This document shows, piece after piece, positions 16,561 to 25,108 of a DNA stretch of 46,684 nt (the first letter of the stretch is position 1; each line of letters starts with the position of its first letter). The notes beneath the pieces were generated by a model. It made no database searches. It saw only the letters and a list, made by a program, of their open reading frames with translations, and was not told the origin of the DNA. This DNA comes from Synechococcales cyanobacterium GL140_1_metabinner_5_sub (GTDB taxonomy: Bacteria; Cyanobacteriota; Cyanobacteriia; Cyanobacteriales; Chamaesiphonaceae), in the NCBI GenBank assembly GCA_025359065.1, contig JANYHM010000030.1:1-46684 (forward strand), written 5' to 3'. The position numbers were made by a program, and so were the translations under genes.

Positions 16561-16650
16561 TGACCGACACCTACGTTTACATCGCCCTGGCAGTGGCTCT
16601 AGTTCCCGGTTTCTTGGCTCTACGTTTGGCCACTGAGCTTTACAAGTAGA
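16561..16650 (+). CDS. psaM: Photosystem I subunit XII
   Basis: A 29-residue single-helix protein ending VPGFLALRLATELYK, which matches the strongly conserved PsaM C terminus. PsaM sits in the photosystem I core and supports trimer formation. Start ATG 16561 lies 8 bp after AGGAGA. The gene is very short and easily missed by gene callers. Confidence 0.92.
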
Positions 16651-16667
16651 GATATACTGCGGTTAGC

Positions 16668-16708
16668 TGATCGCTCCTGATCAGAATTACTTCTGCAAGG
16701 AGCGATCA
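16668..16708 (+). terminator. Hairpin after psaM
   Basis: Perfect 11-bp arms TGATCGCTCCT / AGGAGCGATCA with a 19-base loop, 17 bp after the psaM stop; no strong U-tract. Confidence 0.65.
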
Positions 16709-16790
16709 AATGCTATATATTCTGTCTAGGGTACTGTTGGGTCGCCCTAGGTATTATGCTTTTCTCTATCAGTTTGGGTAACTTACTATC

Positions 16791-17180
16791 ATGACAGCTC
16801 TACCATCTCGCGATTTCCGGAAGCCTGTGTACGATAATGCCACCGCCCGCCCTCGACGGATTACGTCGAAAGCCACTGTTTCTCAACAGCAGCAGCTACT
16901 TGCCTCTAGTACGAAGCTAGTAATCTATTTGTTACTTTCCATTTTGGGCATCACCTCCTTGACCAACTTGGTGCTTTACAGCATGAATCAACAAAATAAG
17001 CTGTACCACCTTCGGTCTGAAGTGAAAGATGCCAAACAGCGCATTGCCACCAAAAATGCCGATTTCCAATATTCCTTCGATCCCCGCGTTTCTAAGTCTT
17101 TGATGGAAGAAAACAGCTATCGAGTAGCCAAAGATAAACTGCCGATCGTCTCTTACAATGCCGAAGAAGTCCGTCGCTAG
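16791..17180 (+). CDS. Single-pass membrane protein with coiled coil
   Basis: A 129-residue protein. A basic N-terminal region (~40 residues) is followed by one membrane helix (~41-65), a short coiled coil (NQQNKLYHLRSEVKDAKQRI) and a polar tail. This layout resembles FtsL/DivIC-type septum proteins, but no sequence identity to them is recognised, so a division role is only a possibility. It ends at a strong bidirectional terminator shared with the convergent gene. Confidence 0.6.
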   Translation: MTALPSRDFRKPVYDNATARPRRITSKATVSQQQQLLASSTKLVIYLLLSILGITSLTNLVLYSMNQQNKLYHLRSEVKDAKQRIATKNADFQYSFDPRVSKSLMEENSYRVAKDKLPIVSYNAEEVRR

Positions 17181-17196
17181 GCTCTAAATTCCAATA

Positions 17197-17233
17197 AAAA
17201 AGCTATCCAGCAAATTTTGCTGGATAGCTTTTT
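17197..17233. terminator. Bidirectional terminator overlapping a stop codon
   Basis: 18-bp perfect arms (17197-17214 and 17216-17233) around GCTATCCAGCAAA, flanked by A- and T-runs. The hairpin contains the last codons and stop of the minus-strand gene at 17203. Confidence 0.88.
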
Positions 17234-17853
17234 AGCAAAGTCTGAAATTTCACATTGCTAGGGATCAACAAATCTAAAATCGGCTGGCCAGTCAAACAGC
17301 GCCAATGACAAACAAACAAATTGGGCTGCTGCACCTTGATACTAGCCAAAGCCGCCGTAGTCGGAAAAGGCAAAAGCCGATCGAACACCAATTCCCCATT
17401 CTGAAATCCACAACCCATCAAATACACCGATGGTGGTGCCTGCAAATACTCTAACAACCTGAACCCCAGTTGATACAGAGGCTGACGCTGTTGGTCGGTT
17501 AAATCTAACGGCTGTTGATGATGGGGATGGGTAATGGCCTCAGCATACAGTGGCCCTTTTATGGTGTGGACGATCGGCAGCCAAAACTGTAACTCCCCCA
17601 CCCCGTAGCCCATTTGTTGCACCACCTGCCGCAAAGCCTCTAAATCTTGACAGGCTGCAAAAACCTTACTCCCCCAAAATTTCAGGTTTGGGGGAAGCTT
17701 TAGAGTCAAAGGACACAAGACATCATAATCTGCTTGCTTTAGCGCTTCAGTAGCCTGCCAAAGGCGGCTGTGATAGCCAGCTTCGATCGCTGCTGCCTGG
17801 ATGGCCACAAATACTGCAACATCATCACCAGGAATAAAAATTGCGCTGGTCAT
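17203..17853 (-). CDS. Cyanobacterial protein of unknown function
   Basis: A 216-residue soluble protein without membrane segments. Notable pieces are an N-terminal IFIPGDDVAVFVAIQAAAIEAG helix region, LQFWLPIVHTIKGPLYAEAI and PPSVYLMGCGFQNGELVFDRLLPFP. No family motif is recognised. It lies 3 bp downstream of the coiled-coil gene at 17857 on the same strand, so the two are likely co-transcribed. Confidence 0.65.
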   Translation of the reverse strand: MTSAIFIPGDDVAVFVAIQAAAIEAGYHSRLWQATEALKQADYDVLCPLTLKLPPNLKFWGSKVFAACQDLEALRQVVQQMGYGVGELQFWLPIVHTIKGPLYAEAITHPHHQQPLDLTDQQRQPLYQLGFRLLEYLQAPPSVYLMGCGFQNGELVFDRLLPFPTTAALASIKVQQPNLFVCHWRCLTGQPILDLLIPSNVKFQTLLKSYPAKFAG

Positions 17854-17856
17854 AGG

Positions 17857-18399
17857 TTAGGAGCTAAAAGCCATCCCACTACGCGGCAACTCTGGTAAAT
17901 CTAGCTCTACCTTGCTGGGTTTGATCACTTTTTCGGCAGATCGATCTGCGGCTAGCTGCAACTCGTTTTGTAAGCGCTGATTTTCTTGGTGCAGCTTGGC
18001 GATCTTGTCCCGAATCGGAGCCAGACGCTCGGCGAATTTTTGGGTGTAGATCTTAGGTAGCTCTTGCACTACCTGCTCTAACATCCGACTCCGATCGCTT
18101 AGTTCCCGCACGGTACGTCGGAGCTGTTGAATCTCGGCATCGCGAGTATGCAGTTGCTCCTGATAGTACTGTACCTGGGTTTCTACTCCTTGGAGCTGTT
18201 CCCGCAGGGCGCGGATTTCGCCTTTGTAGTCGCCGGCTAGCTCACCCCGAGGTGGCTGAGAGTGATTGGTCTTGACGATCCGAAATAACTCTTGAGATAG
18301 CTGCTGCACAAGCTGATCACGAGTATTGAGTTCTTCACGAAAATGCGCGATTTCTGCTTTGAGCGCAGAAAGATTACCGGGCTGGGTAGAATCCACCAT
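17857..18399 (-). CDS. Coiled-coil protein of unknown function
   Basis: A 180-residue, highly charged protein with heptad-rich helices over residues ~8-150 (for example LREQLQGVETQVQYYQEQLHTR and KLHQENQRLQNELQLA). A Pro-containing C-terminal tail ends ELPRSGMAFSS. It may belong to the Npun_F5560 group of cyanobacterial coiled-coil proteins; this is from memory and uncertain. It is the first gene of a likely two-gene unit with 17203-17853. Confidence 0.65.
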   Translation of the reverse strand: MVDSTQPGNLSALKAEIAHFREELNTRDQLVQQLSQELFRIVKTNHSQPPRGELAGDYKGEIRALREQLQGVETQVQYYQEQLHTRDAEIQQLRRTVRELSDRSRMLEQVVQELPKIYTQKFAERLAPIRDKIAKLHQENQRLQNELQLAADRSAEKVIKPSKVELDLPELPRSGMAFSS

Positions 18400-18458
18400 G
18401 AAGGTATTCTGAAAAATTAGTCAATGTTTCATTAGATTTTACATTTTCTGCGGACAAA

Positions 18459-18490
18459 AAAAAGGGTTCTAGCAAATCTAGACCCTTTTT
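18459..18490 (-). terminator. Terminator after acsF
   Basis: Arms AAAAAGGGTTCTAG / CTAGACCCTTTTT pair with one bulged base; it lies 20 bp beyond the acsF stop. On the minus strand the stem is followed by a run of T. Confidence 0.8.
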
Positions 18491-18509
18491 ATTTATTAAG
18501 AATTAGAAA

Positions 18510-19598
18510 CTATCTAACAGTGCCTTCTAATTTAGCAGTGTCGATCGGCTTCATGACGTACATTCTGACGGCATTCCAGCCGATCGCTGCGATATGAGGA
18601 ATATTTTTCGCAATTTTCAAGAATTTAGGCAAATTGCTCGCTGGGGCATTCACAATTTTGAGGTAGCTAGCTGCCGATTTATCTAGCAAAGCTGTGAACT
18701 TAGGATTATTCACATCCAAGATGATCGGGAATACTCGCCCGGCAGTCCAGTTGGTTTCTTTGATCACATCCAGGTTGAAGTCCCGAGTGGTCATACCCAT
18801 AGCTTCATAGAACCGAGTACGCTGATGGTCATTCAAATACATGGTGAGGAACACACTCAACAAGAAGAACCGACACCAGAGTTTGGCTTTCCAGTCGTTC
18901 AAAATATGGGGCTGAGACTTCATCACTGCATCAAAGAAGTCACCATGGCGGTTTTCGTCTTGGCACCAGTTCTCAAAATAGTTGAACAGCGGATATAGCT
19001 TATTCTCAGGATGAGCTTCTAAATGGCGGAAAATCTTGATATAGCGCCAGTAGCCAATTTTCTCGGAGAGATAGGTGGCGTAAAAGATAAATTTGGGTTT
19101 AAAGAAAGTGTATTGATGACTCTGAGTCAAAAAGCCTAAATCTAAAGACATATCAAAGTCGGCCATGGCCTTGTTTAAGAAGCCTGCATGACGAGCTTCG
19201 TCCCGAGACATCAGGTTAAAACCTTCAGCCAATAAGGGATTTTTCTTTTTCAAACGTCTGCCCAGTTCTTTGTAGAGCAGAAAGCCCGAAAACTCGGCGG
19301 TACAAGAGCGCTCTAAAAATTCACTAAACAACTGCCGGGTTTCGTCGTCAATGCTGTCCCAAGAGTTGTCAAACTGTTCATCGCGCACGAAGTGATGGCG
19401 ATTGTAATCTACTTTAAACTCGGCAATGATGGCGCGCATCTCTTCTTCGTTGTAAGAGATGTCCATTTTCTCCATTTCTTCAAAGTCGGTGGTGTAAAAC
19501 CGAGGAGTCAAAATGGTTTCCTTGGCTGGCATCTTGACCGCGTTTTGCAGGTCGGGGTTTTGCAGGTCGGCTGCCGGTTTCGTAAGTGAGTTTACCAT
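18510..19598 (-). CDS. acsF: Mg-protoporphyrin IX monomethyl ester oxidative cyclase
   Basis: A 362-residue aerobic cyclase (AcsF/ChlA) that forms the isocyclic E ring of chlorophyll with O2 and a di-iron centre. Ferritin-like iron ligands are visible in ERSCTAEFSGFLLYKE, MSRDEARHAGF and WCQDENRHGDFFD. The family's C-terminal region (AIGWNAVRMYVMKP) is present. The N-terminal ~25 residues hold a 15-base tandem duplication encoding DLQNPDLQN. Start ATG 19598. The upstream region carries spaced direct repeats. It is probably a single-gene transcript. Confidence 0.95.
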   Translation of the reverse strand: MVNSLTKPAADLQNPDLQNAVKMPAKETILTPRFYTTDFEEMEKMDISYNEEEMRAIIAEFKVDYNRHHFVRDEQFDNSWDSIDDETRQLFSEFLERSCTAEFSGFLLYKELGRRLKKKNPLLAEGFNLMSRDEARHAGFLNKAMADFDMSLDLGFLTQSHQYTFFKPKFIFYATYLSEKIGYWRYIKIFRHLEAHPENKLYPLFNYFENWCQDENRHGDFFDAVMKSQPHILNDWKAKLWCRFFLLSVFLTMYLNDHQRTRFYEAMGMTTRDFNLDVIKETNWTAGRVFPIILDVNNPKFTALLDKSAASYLKIVNAPASNLPKFLKIAKNIPHIAAIGWNAVRMYVMKPIDTAKLEGTVR

Positions 19599-19620
19599 AG
19601 TGTTTTTTTATAGGTTTGAC

Positions 19621-19675
19621 GGCTACAAGGCATGGTTTGGAAGGCTACAAGGCATACTTAGATGGCTACAAGCCG
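19621..19675. repeat. Three spaced direct repeats upstream of acsF
   Basis: GGCTACAAGGCAT occurs at 19621-19633 and 19643-19655; a third partial copy GGCTACAAG starts at 19664. Spacing is 22 and 21 bp, about two helical turns. The array begins 23 bp upstream of the acsF start codon, in its promoter or leader. It may be regulator sites or a simple local duplication. Confidence 0.6.
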
Positions 19676-19749
19676 TTCGCTCTCTAGATATTTTACCAAC
19701 ACCATGAGAGTTAGGGTATGGGTTTGTATTAAGAGTTGCAAAGAATTAG

Positions 19750-20253
19750 CTAGTTTGGCAACAGCCATTTCTGGGCATTTAGGCGTTTGGTGAGGCCAAA
19801 CAGCAGTAAATCTAAGGTCATTTTGCGTTCGTCAATTAAGAAGGACTCGATCGAACTCGCTGTCCCACCGTTAGATATACAAGAAAATCCCCGCTGGCCT
19901 TGAATGTTTTCAGCAAAGAAGTACAGGTTGAATTGACGAGTATTGTTTTTCCATTTACCAACGATCTGCCAGCAGTCTGGCACATTGGGCACTCCCGAGA
20001 TAGTCACGGGAGCTTTGGCAAATTCTAACTTCAAATCAGCCAGACCCTGGGCACTCAGGCCACTTTGAATTGCTGGCACAAAGTCTTGCTGAATAAAATC
20101 AGCGAAAGGTTTGTCTTCTAAAGCGGGCGCTTTTTCTTTTTTAGCGGCGGGGGCTTCGGTTGTTTCTGCCGCTGCTGGATCTGCTTTGGTATCAGCGACA
20201 TCACCAGATGCTGCTGTTTTGGGAGTCTTGGGGGTTTTGCTGGCTTCAGTCAT
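19750..20253 (-). CDS. DUF2996 protein
   Basis: A 167-residue protein. A low-complexity Ala/Lys/Thr/Pro-rich N-terminal ~50 residues is followed by a compact domain with FADFIQQDFVPAI, NVPDCWQIVGKW and ENIQGQRGFSCISNGG and a C-terminal helix. This matches the cyanobacterial/plastid DUF2996 family, whose function is not established. Start ATG 20253; it lies upstream of acsF on the same strand with ~150 bp between. Confidence 0.8.
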   Translation of the reverse strand: MTEASKTPKTPKTAASGDVADTKADPAAAETTEAPAAKKEKAPALEDKPFADFIQQDFVPAIQSGLSAQGLADLKLEFAKAPVTISGVPNVPDCWQIVGKWKNNTRQFNLYFFAENIQGQRGFSCISNGGTASSIESFLIDERKMTLDLLLFGLTKRLNAQKWLLPN

Positions 20254-20351
20254 AAAAAATATTTTGATATGGGGAGGATTTTACTGTTAGTGGTTGGTTT
20301 TGATCACGCCAGAAAAATCCTTCTTGGCTATTTTAGTCTGACAGCTTCCAC

Positions 20352-20621
20352 TTAGCCAAAGGTACGAAAAAATAAAAAGCCACCCACCACCTGCATCATC
20401 CACGAAAATCGCAGAGTTGGCCAAAAAATAACGCCATTAACCATAGCGACCAATGGCCAATCTAGGTGAAGTTCTGAAGTTGACCAATTGAGCCACAAAA
20501 ACAAGCTAGCCAACAAAAACAGCAGTCCAGATAGGATGTAGCGAAATACAACTAGCTCAAAGCTCAGAGGCTTGTTGCTGAACATCATTTCAGATAGTTG
20601 TTTGCCAAGGAAATCAAACAT
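20352..20621 (-). CDS. Small two-helix membrane protein, unrecognised
   Basis: An 89-residue protein starting MFDFLGKQLSEMMF at ATG 20621, with two hydrophobic helices (YILSGLLFLLASLFLWLNW and a second one near the C terminus). An in-frame start further up at 20675 would add 18 basic residues. Family not recognised. It lies ~100 bp upstream of the DUF2996 gene on the same strand. Confidence 0.55.
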   Translation of the reverse strand: MFDFLGKQLSEMMFSNKPLSFELVVFRYILSGLLFLLASLFLWLNWSTSELHLDWPLVAMVNGVIFWPTLRFSWMMQVVGGFLFFRTFG

Positions 20622-20982
20622 GTGGGTGAATCTGTAGACTAGAAAAATTCTACCTTTTTTGTGACGAGAATCCAAGCCTTCAAGCGGCTTACTTTGAGTG
20701 GGGTCAAGTTGAGCTATCGATCTATTGAACCAGCTTAAAACCTTTGCTGAATAAGGTTTTCAGGGTTTGCGGTTCAATCTGAGCAGTTTTTTGGATGTCA
20801 GGCGATCGACAATACTTTCAAACAAAGAATTTTTGTTGGCAACATTAATCGATGTTCTTGCATCTTTGGGTATATTACTAGCAATACAAATTGGATCGAT
20901 TGTCAAGCAATCTTTACATTTGGCGTTTTGCCCATACCCAGAATTCAATCTGCTTCAGCTCAAACCAAAGGAGTGACCAGCC
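20622..20982. other. Divergent intergenic region upstream of nblA
   Basis: 361 bp between a minus-strand membrane gene and nblA. A 69-codon frame (20767-20976) ends just before nblA but begins at a TTG without a ribosome-binding site and overlaps the nblA ribosome-binding site; I do not call it. No exact GTA-N8-TAC (NtcA) site was found by eye. Confidence 0.4.
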
Positions 20983-21201
20983 ATGATGTCTCAGAATTTT
21001 GACCTAACTCTCGAACAACAATTTAGCGTTCGATCGTTCCAAACCCAAATCCAAGATATGAGCCGCGAACAAGCTCAGGATTTTTTGGTGCAGCTCTATA
21101 GCCAACTGCTCTGGCAAGAAACCACTTACAAGAAATTACTCAAACACCAATGGGGCATCGAAGACTGCTCTGACTGTCCTGGCTGCGCTAAAAATAATTA
21201 A
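20983..21201 (+). CDS. nblA: NblA-type phycobilisome degradation protein with C-terminal Cys motif
   Basis: A 72-residue protein. Residues ~6-60 (LTLEQQFSVRSFQTQIQDMS, then REQAQDFLVQLY and LLKHQWGIE) match NblA/Ycf18, the adaptor that brings phycobilisome subunits to Clp protease during nutrient starvation. Unlike standard NblA, which ends shortly after KHQWG, this protein continues with DCSDCPGCAKNN, a C-x2-C-x2-C cluster that could bind a metal or act as a redox switch. Start ATG 20983 (double ATG) follows AAAGGAG. A terminator follows. Confidence 0.88.
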   Translation: MMSQNFDLTLEQQFSVRSFQTQIQDMSREQAQDFLVQLYSQLLWQETTYKKLLKHQWGIEDCSDCPGCAKNN

Positions 21202-21207
21202 TTGGCA

Positions 21208-21240
21208 CGTAGGGGACGATTGAAATGTCACGTCCCTACG
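21208..21240 (+). terminator. Hairpin after nblA
   Basis: Arms CGTAGGGGACG (21208-21218) and CGTCCCTACG (21231-21240) pair with one bulge; it lies 7 bp after the stop. Confidence 0.65.
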
Positions 21241-21267
21241 GTCAGTAGATTAGTGATAGACATTTCT

Positions 21268-21936
21268 TCAATCGGACTTGCTCGGTAAATCTTTTATTTG
21301 TGCCGCGAACCATTTCGCCGCGTTACCGTTGTTTTTCACCATCTGTTCCAAAGCTTGCTCAACAATGCAGATTGGCAATCCACTAAGCGCAACTGATTCT
21401 AAGCACTGTTGATAACTGCCATCTACTAATTGGAAAGCCAACACCTGTCTGCCTTTAACATCAATCACCCAGTACTCTGGAATGCCCAAAGCTAGATAGA
21501 GCCTTTTCTTGGCATCTAAATCTACGGCTAAAGTTGTATCCGAAATTTCGGCTACTAAATCTGGAACTCGCCATTTGTCTAAGTTAATGCGGCGAGGTTC
21601 ACCAGTTTGCCATTGGGGAAAACCATCACCAATATATAGAACTTCGTCAGGTGCTGCTCCTTGATTTAAAGGCTTCTCGATCGTGCAACCACCCAACAGG
21701 TCAAACTCTATCTCTGCATTCCTGGAAAACCAGGCATACATGATCATGGTTAATAGCTTGTTAAATCTGGAGTGGTTAATGCCCTCATTACCCATATCGA
21801 TCCACAGTTGACCCTGGTTAAAAAAAACTCGCTCGAATTCTGTCTGGGGATTTTCTACTTGTTGTAAGTAATTTTCCCAAGTGGCGCTATGAATAGGATG
21901 AGCAAGCCCGATCGGTATTTCAATAACTTCAGCCAT
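21268..21936 (-). CDS. Uma2 family endonuclease-like protein
   Basis: A 222-residue Uma2 protein of the subfamily with an N-terminal FFNQGQLWIDMGNEGINHSRF segment. PD-(D/E)XK residues are in AAPDEVLYIG, WRVPDLVAEISDTT and the LDAKKRLY helix, followed by IPEYWVIDVKGRQVLAF. The ATG at 21936 (MAEVIEIP) is preferred over a start seven codons earlier. It is convergent with nblA and lies 57 bp beyond the start-side of hemF. Role unknown. Confidence 0.88.
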   Translation of the reverse strand: MAEVIEIPIGLAHPIHSATWENYLQQVENPQTEFERVFFNQGQLWIDMGNEGINHSRFNKLLTMIMYAWFSRNAEIEFDLLGGCTIEKPLNQGAAPDEVLYIGDGFPQWQTGEPRRINLDKWRVPDLVAEISDTTLAVDLDAKKRLYLALGIPEYWVIDVKGRQVLAFQLVDGSYQQCLESVALSGLPICIVEQALEQMVKNNGNAAKWFAAQIKDLPSKSD

Positions 21937-21993
21937 GGTTAAGCACAAGAAACTCAATATCTTTAAGTCTAATCGCAGACTTTAGCAGATTAA

Positions 21994-23031
21994 CTATTTT
22001 TCGATACCCAGCCAATCTTGAGGCTTCAAGTAAGTTTTATACAGCTCTGCTTCTGGGCTGTTTGGCTCAGGCTGATAACCATATTCCCAGCGTACTGCTG
22101 GTGGCAAGGACATTAAAATAGACTCGGTGCGACCATTGGTTTGCAGGCCAAAAATTGTGCCCCGATCGTACACCAAGTTAAATTCTACATACCGCCCTCG
22201 GCGATAGGTCTGAAAATTTCGCTCTCGATCGCCGTAAGGAGTATCTTTGCGCTTCTCCACGATCGGCTTGTAGGCAGCCACAAACGACTGGGCACAATCC
22301 TGGGCAAAAGCAAAAATATGATCCCAGTTCCGAGCTGGCTGCTCACCGATCGACTTACTATATTGTGCGGCTGGACTATCGGGCTTGTCCCCGCGATAAA
22401 ACTCGCCCGCTAAACTGTCTTGATAGTCAAAAAACAAACCGCCCACACCTCTGGTCTCATCTCGGTGGGGTAGGTAAAAATATTCGTCACACCACCGCTT
22501 AAAAGTGGGGTAATAGTTGGGGTTGTGCCGATCGCAAGCGTCCTTCAGAGTCTGATGCAGGTGCTTCACATCTTCAATAAAAGGGTAGTAAGGGGTTAAA
22601 TCCAAACCGCCACCAAACCACCAAACAGGTCCAGCTTCAAAATAGCGGTAGTTTAAATGCACCGTTGGAATGTAGGGGTTATGGGGGTGCAGCACCATCG
22701 AAGTACCAGTCGCGTAAAAACGATGACCGGCTGCTTCGGGGCGCTGCTTGAGAATCGAAGGTGGCAGATTATCTCCCCACACCTCCGAAAAATTCACCCC
22801 GCCCTGTTCAAACACGTTGCCACTCCTGATCACCCGAGAACGGCCACCGCCGCCCTCTGGACGAGTCCAGGAATCCTCCCGAAACTCACCTCCGCCATCT
22901 GCGTCTTCCAGCTCTTTACAGATCACATTTTGAATCTGTTGCATAAACCCGCTCACACGAGTTTTGGCATCGAGAGGTGGCAGCGTGTCAGGGTTAACTG
23001 ACGTAGCAGGGGCGGTGGAGCTGGAGGTCAT
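21994..23031 (-). CDS. hemF: Aerobic coproporphyrinogen III oxidase
   Basis: A 345-residue oxygen-dependent enzyme that decarboxylates coproporphyrinogen III to protoporphyrinogen IX for heme and chlorophyll. Signature segments are [52 protein letters not shown] and [15 protein letters not shown]. The length agrees with the family. The ATG at 23031 is preferred over a TTG 11 codons upstream. Like acsF, this is an O2-requiring tetrapyrrole step. Confidence 0.95.
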   Translation of the reverse strand: MTSSSTAPATSVNPDTLPPLDAKTRVSGFMQQIQNVICKELEDADGGGEFREDSWTRPEGGGGRSRVIRSGNVFEQGGVNFSEVWGDNLPPSILKQRPEAAGHRFYATGTSMVLHPHNPYIPTVHLNYRYFEAGPVWWFGGGLDLTPYYPFIEDVKHLHQTLKDACDRHNPNYYPTFKRWCDEYFYLPHRDETRGVGGLFFDYQDSLAGEFYRGDKPDSPAAQYSKSIGEQPARNWDHIFAFAQDCAQSFVAAYKPIVEKRKDTPYGDRERNFQTYRRGRYVEFNLVYDRGTIFGLQTNGRTESILMSLPPAVRWEYGYQPEPNSPEAELYKTYLKPQDWLGIEK

Positions 23032-23450
23032 AAGATAATTTTCGGACTTAATTAATTTTCGCAATTCTGGAGTGAGTACTTATGCTTATAGGGCAATAAA
23101 AACTTTAGCAGAATTGAGCTGGGATCTAGTGTCCGTGCTATGAGTAATATACTTTGGGAGCCTCTCATTTTGCAGAGATCTTTACAAAACATTACCTAAT
23201 TTTGCAGTGAGACTTTAAAAATATTCAAAAGTGGCAATCGAATACCAGATCAGCGATCCCCGGCCACAGCTCAGAATCCGCCGCCCATCAAAGATAACGA
23301 AATATCAACTGGGCAAAGAATATCCAGAATGGCTGAGTTAGACTAGGTGCCATTGGTGGAAGATCAGGGTTGCACGTTACCAAGTTACCTCGATGAGAAG
23401 CCGACCGCAAACAAAGCTGTCTTAAACCAGAGCGCAGGCAAGAATTTTTT
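23032..23450. other. Divergent hemF/ndhD intergenic region
   Basis: About 420 bp. A short open stretch (about 23231-23342, 36 codons) has no recognisable identity. No tRNA, hairpin terminator or repeat was found. It presumably holds the two divergent promoters; TATACT at 23149-23154 is a possible plus-strand -10. Confidence 0.4.
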
Positions 23451-25028
23451 ATGACTGATTTCCCTTGGTTAACGACTATTATTATGTTCCCGATCGTTGC
23501 GGCAACGGCAATTCCATTTTTGCCCGACGAAAAAGGCCGTACCGTTCGCTGGTATTCACTAATCGTCGCCCTGATCGATTTTGCGATTATTGTCTATGCC
23601 TTCATCAACCACTACGATGTCCATAATCCTGGGATGCAGATGGTGGAAAGCTATACCTGGGTGCCTCAAATCGACCTGAAGTGGTCGGTGGCGGTGGATG
23701 GTTTGTCGATGCCGCTGGTGCTGCTGACTGGCTTTATAACTACCTTGGCTACCTTGGCAGCTTGGCCAGTGACTTATAAACCCAAGCTTTTTTACTTTTT
23801 AATGCTGGTGATGTACGGCGGTCAAGTCGCAGTATTCGCTGTGCAAGATATGCTGCTGTTCTTCTTGGTATGGGAGTTAGAGCTACTGCCAGTCTATTTA
23901 TTTCTGTCAATTTGGGGCGGTAAAAAGCGCCTCTATGCTTCTACTAAGTTCATTTTGTACACCGCTGGCGGCTCACTGTTTATTTTGATTGCTGCGCTAG
24001 CCATGGGCTTTTATGGTGGCACTACCACTTTCGATATGCAGGCGTTAGCCCATAAAGACTATGCCTTAAACTTCCAGCTTTTTATGTATGGGGGCTTGCT
24101 AATTGCCTACGGCGTGAAGCTGCCGATTATTCCTTTGCATACCTGGCTGCCCGATGCCCATGGGGAAGCCACTGCACCAGTTCACATGCTGCTGGCCGGG
24201 ATCTTGCTCAAGATGGGTGGCTACGCCCTGATTCGGATGAATGCCGAAATGCTGCCGGCGGCTCATGCTGCGTTTGCGCCAGCACTAGTGGTGCTGGGGG
24301 TGGTGAATATTGTCTACGCTGCCTTAACTTCCTTTGCTCAAAGAAATCTGAAGCGCAAGATTGCCTATTCTTCGATTTCTCACATGGGTTTTGTATTGAT
24401 TGGGATCGCCTCTTTTACCGAATTAGGAATGAGTGGAGCCTTGCTACAAATGGTTTCCCACGGATTGATTGGAGCCAGCTTGTTCTTCTTGGTCGGTGCT
24501 ACTTACGATCGAACTCACACCTTAATGCTGGATGAAATGGGTGGCGTAGGCCAAAAGATGACCAAGATCTTCGCCATGTTCACCACCTGCTCGATGGCCT
24601 CTTTGGCCTTACCGGGCATGAGCGGTTTCGTTGCCGAACTAATGATCTTTGTTGGTTTTGCCACTAGCGATGCTTACAACGACCAGTTCAAGCTGGTAAT
24701 GATTATACTGATGGCCGTCGGGATCATTCTGACTCCGATTTATTTGCTGTCGATGCTGCGTGAAATTTTCTTTGGCAAAGAAAACAAAGAGCTGGTTGCC
24801 CACGAAGCACTGATTGATGCTGAGCCGCGCGAAATTTTTATCATTGCTTGCTTGTTGGTGCCAATTATCGGTGTAGGTTGCTATCCCAAGATCTTGACCC
24901 AGATCTATGATTCCACCACGGTTCAGTTGACAGCCCACCTGCGAGAATCGGTACCCACTATTGCTCATCGAGCTTTACCGGCATCGATCGCCTTTTCAGC
25001 ACCAGATATCAAAAAAGCTCTCAAATAG
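23451..25028 (+). CDS. ndhD: NAD(P)H dehydrogenase (NDH-1) subunit 4, NdhD1-like
   Basis: A 525-residue antiporter-like membrane subunit of the photosynthetic NDH-1 complex, which couples electron flow from ferredoxin to plastoquinone with proton pumping in thylakoids. It has about 14 helices. Conserved segments include [21 protein letters not shown] (with the key helix-5 Glu), [21 protein letters not shown] and [16 protein letters not shown]. It looks like a respiratory/cyclic-flow NdhD1/D2 type rather than the CO2-uptake NdhD3/4; this subtype call is tentative. ndhF is not adjacent. Confidence 0.93.
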   Translation: MTDFPWLTTIIMFPIVAATAIPFLPDEKGRTVRWYSLIVALIDFAIIVYAFINHYDVHNPGMQMVESYTWVPQIDLKWSVAVDGLSMPLVLLTGFITTLATLAAWPVTYKPKLFYFLMLVMYGGQVAVFAVQDMLLFFLVWELELLPVYLFLSIWGGKKRLYASTKFILYTAGGSLFILIAALAMGFYGGTTTFDMQALAHKDYALNFQLFMYGGLLIAYGVKLPIIPLHTWLPDAHGEATAPVHMLLAGILLKMGGYALIRMNAEMLPAAHAAFAPALVVLGVVNIVYAALTSFAQRNLKRKIAYSSISHMGFVLIGIASFTELGMSGALLQMVSHGLIGASLFFLVGATYDRTHTLMLDEMGGVGQKMTKIFAMFTTCSMASLALPGMSGFVAELMIFVGFATSDAYNDQFKLVMIILMAVGIILTPIYLLSMLREIFFGKENKELVAHEALIDAEPREIFIIACLLVPIIGVGCYPKILTQIYDSTTVQLTAHLRESVPTIAHRALPASIAFSAPDIKKALK

Positions 25029-25071
25029 CCGCTAAGTTGATGGTTCGGTTCGACTCCTACCACATATGTCT

Positions 25072-25108
25072 TTTAACGGTTGGTAAGCGTAGCCGAACCA
25101 CCGTTAAA
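25072..25108. terminator. Terminator between convergent ndhD and aminotransferase
   Basis: Arms TTTAACGGTTGGT and ACCACCGTTAAA pair with one bulge. A competing stem TGGTTCGG (25041-25048) / CCGAACCA (25093-25100) is also possible. Confidence 0.6.

Noticed and set aside
20767-20976. 69-codon frame just upstream of nblA
   Set aside because: TTG start without ribosome-binding site; its end covers the nblA ribosome-binding site; composition suggests chance.
23231-23342. Short open stretch upstream of ndhD
   Set aside because: 36 codons, no ribosome-binding site and no recognisable relation to known proteins.
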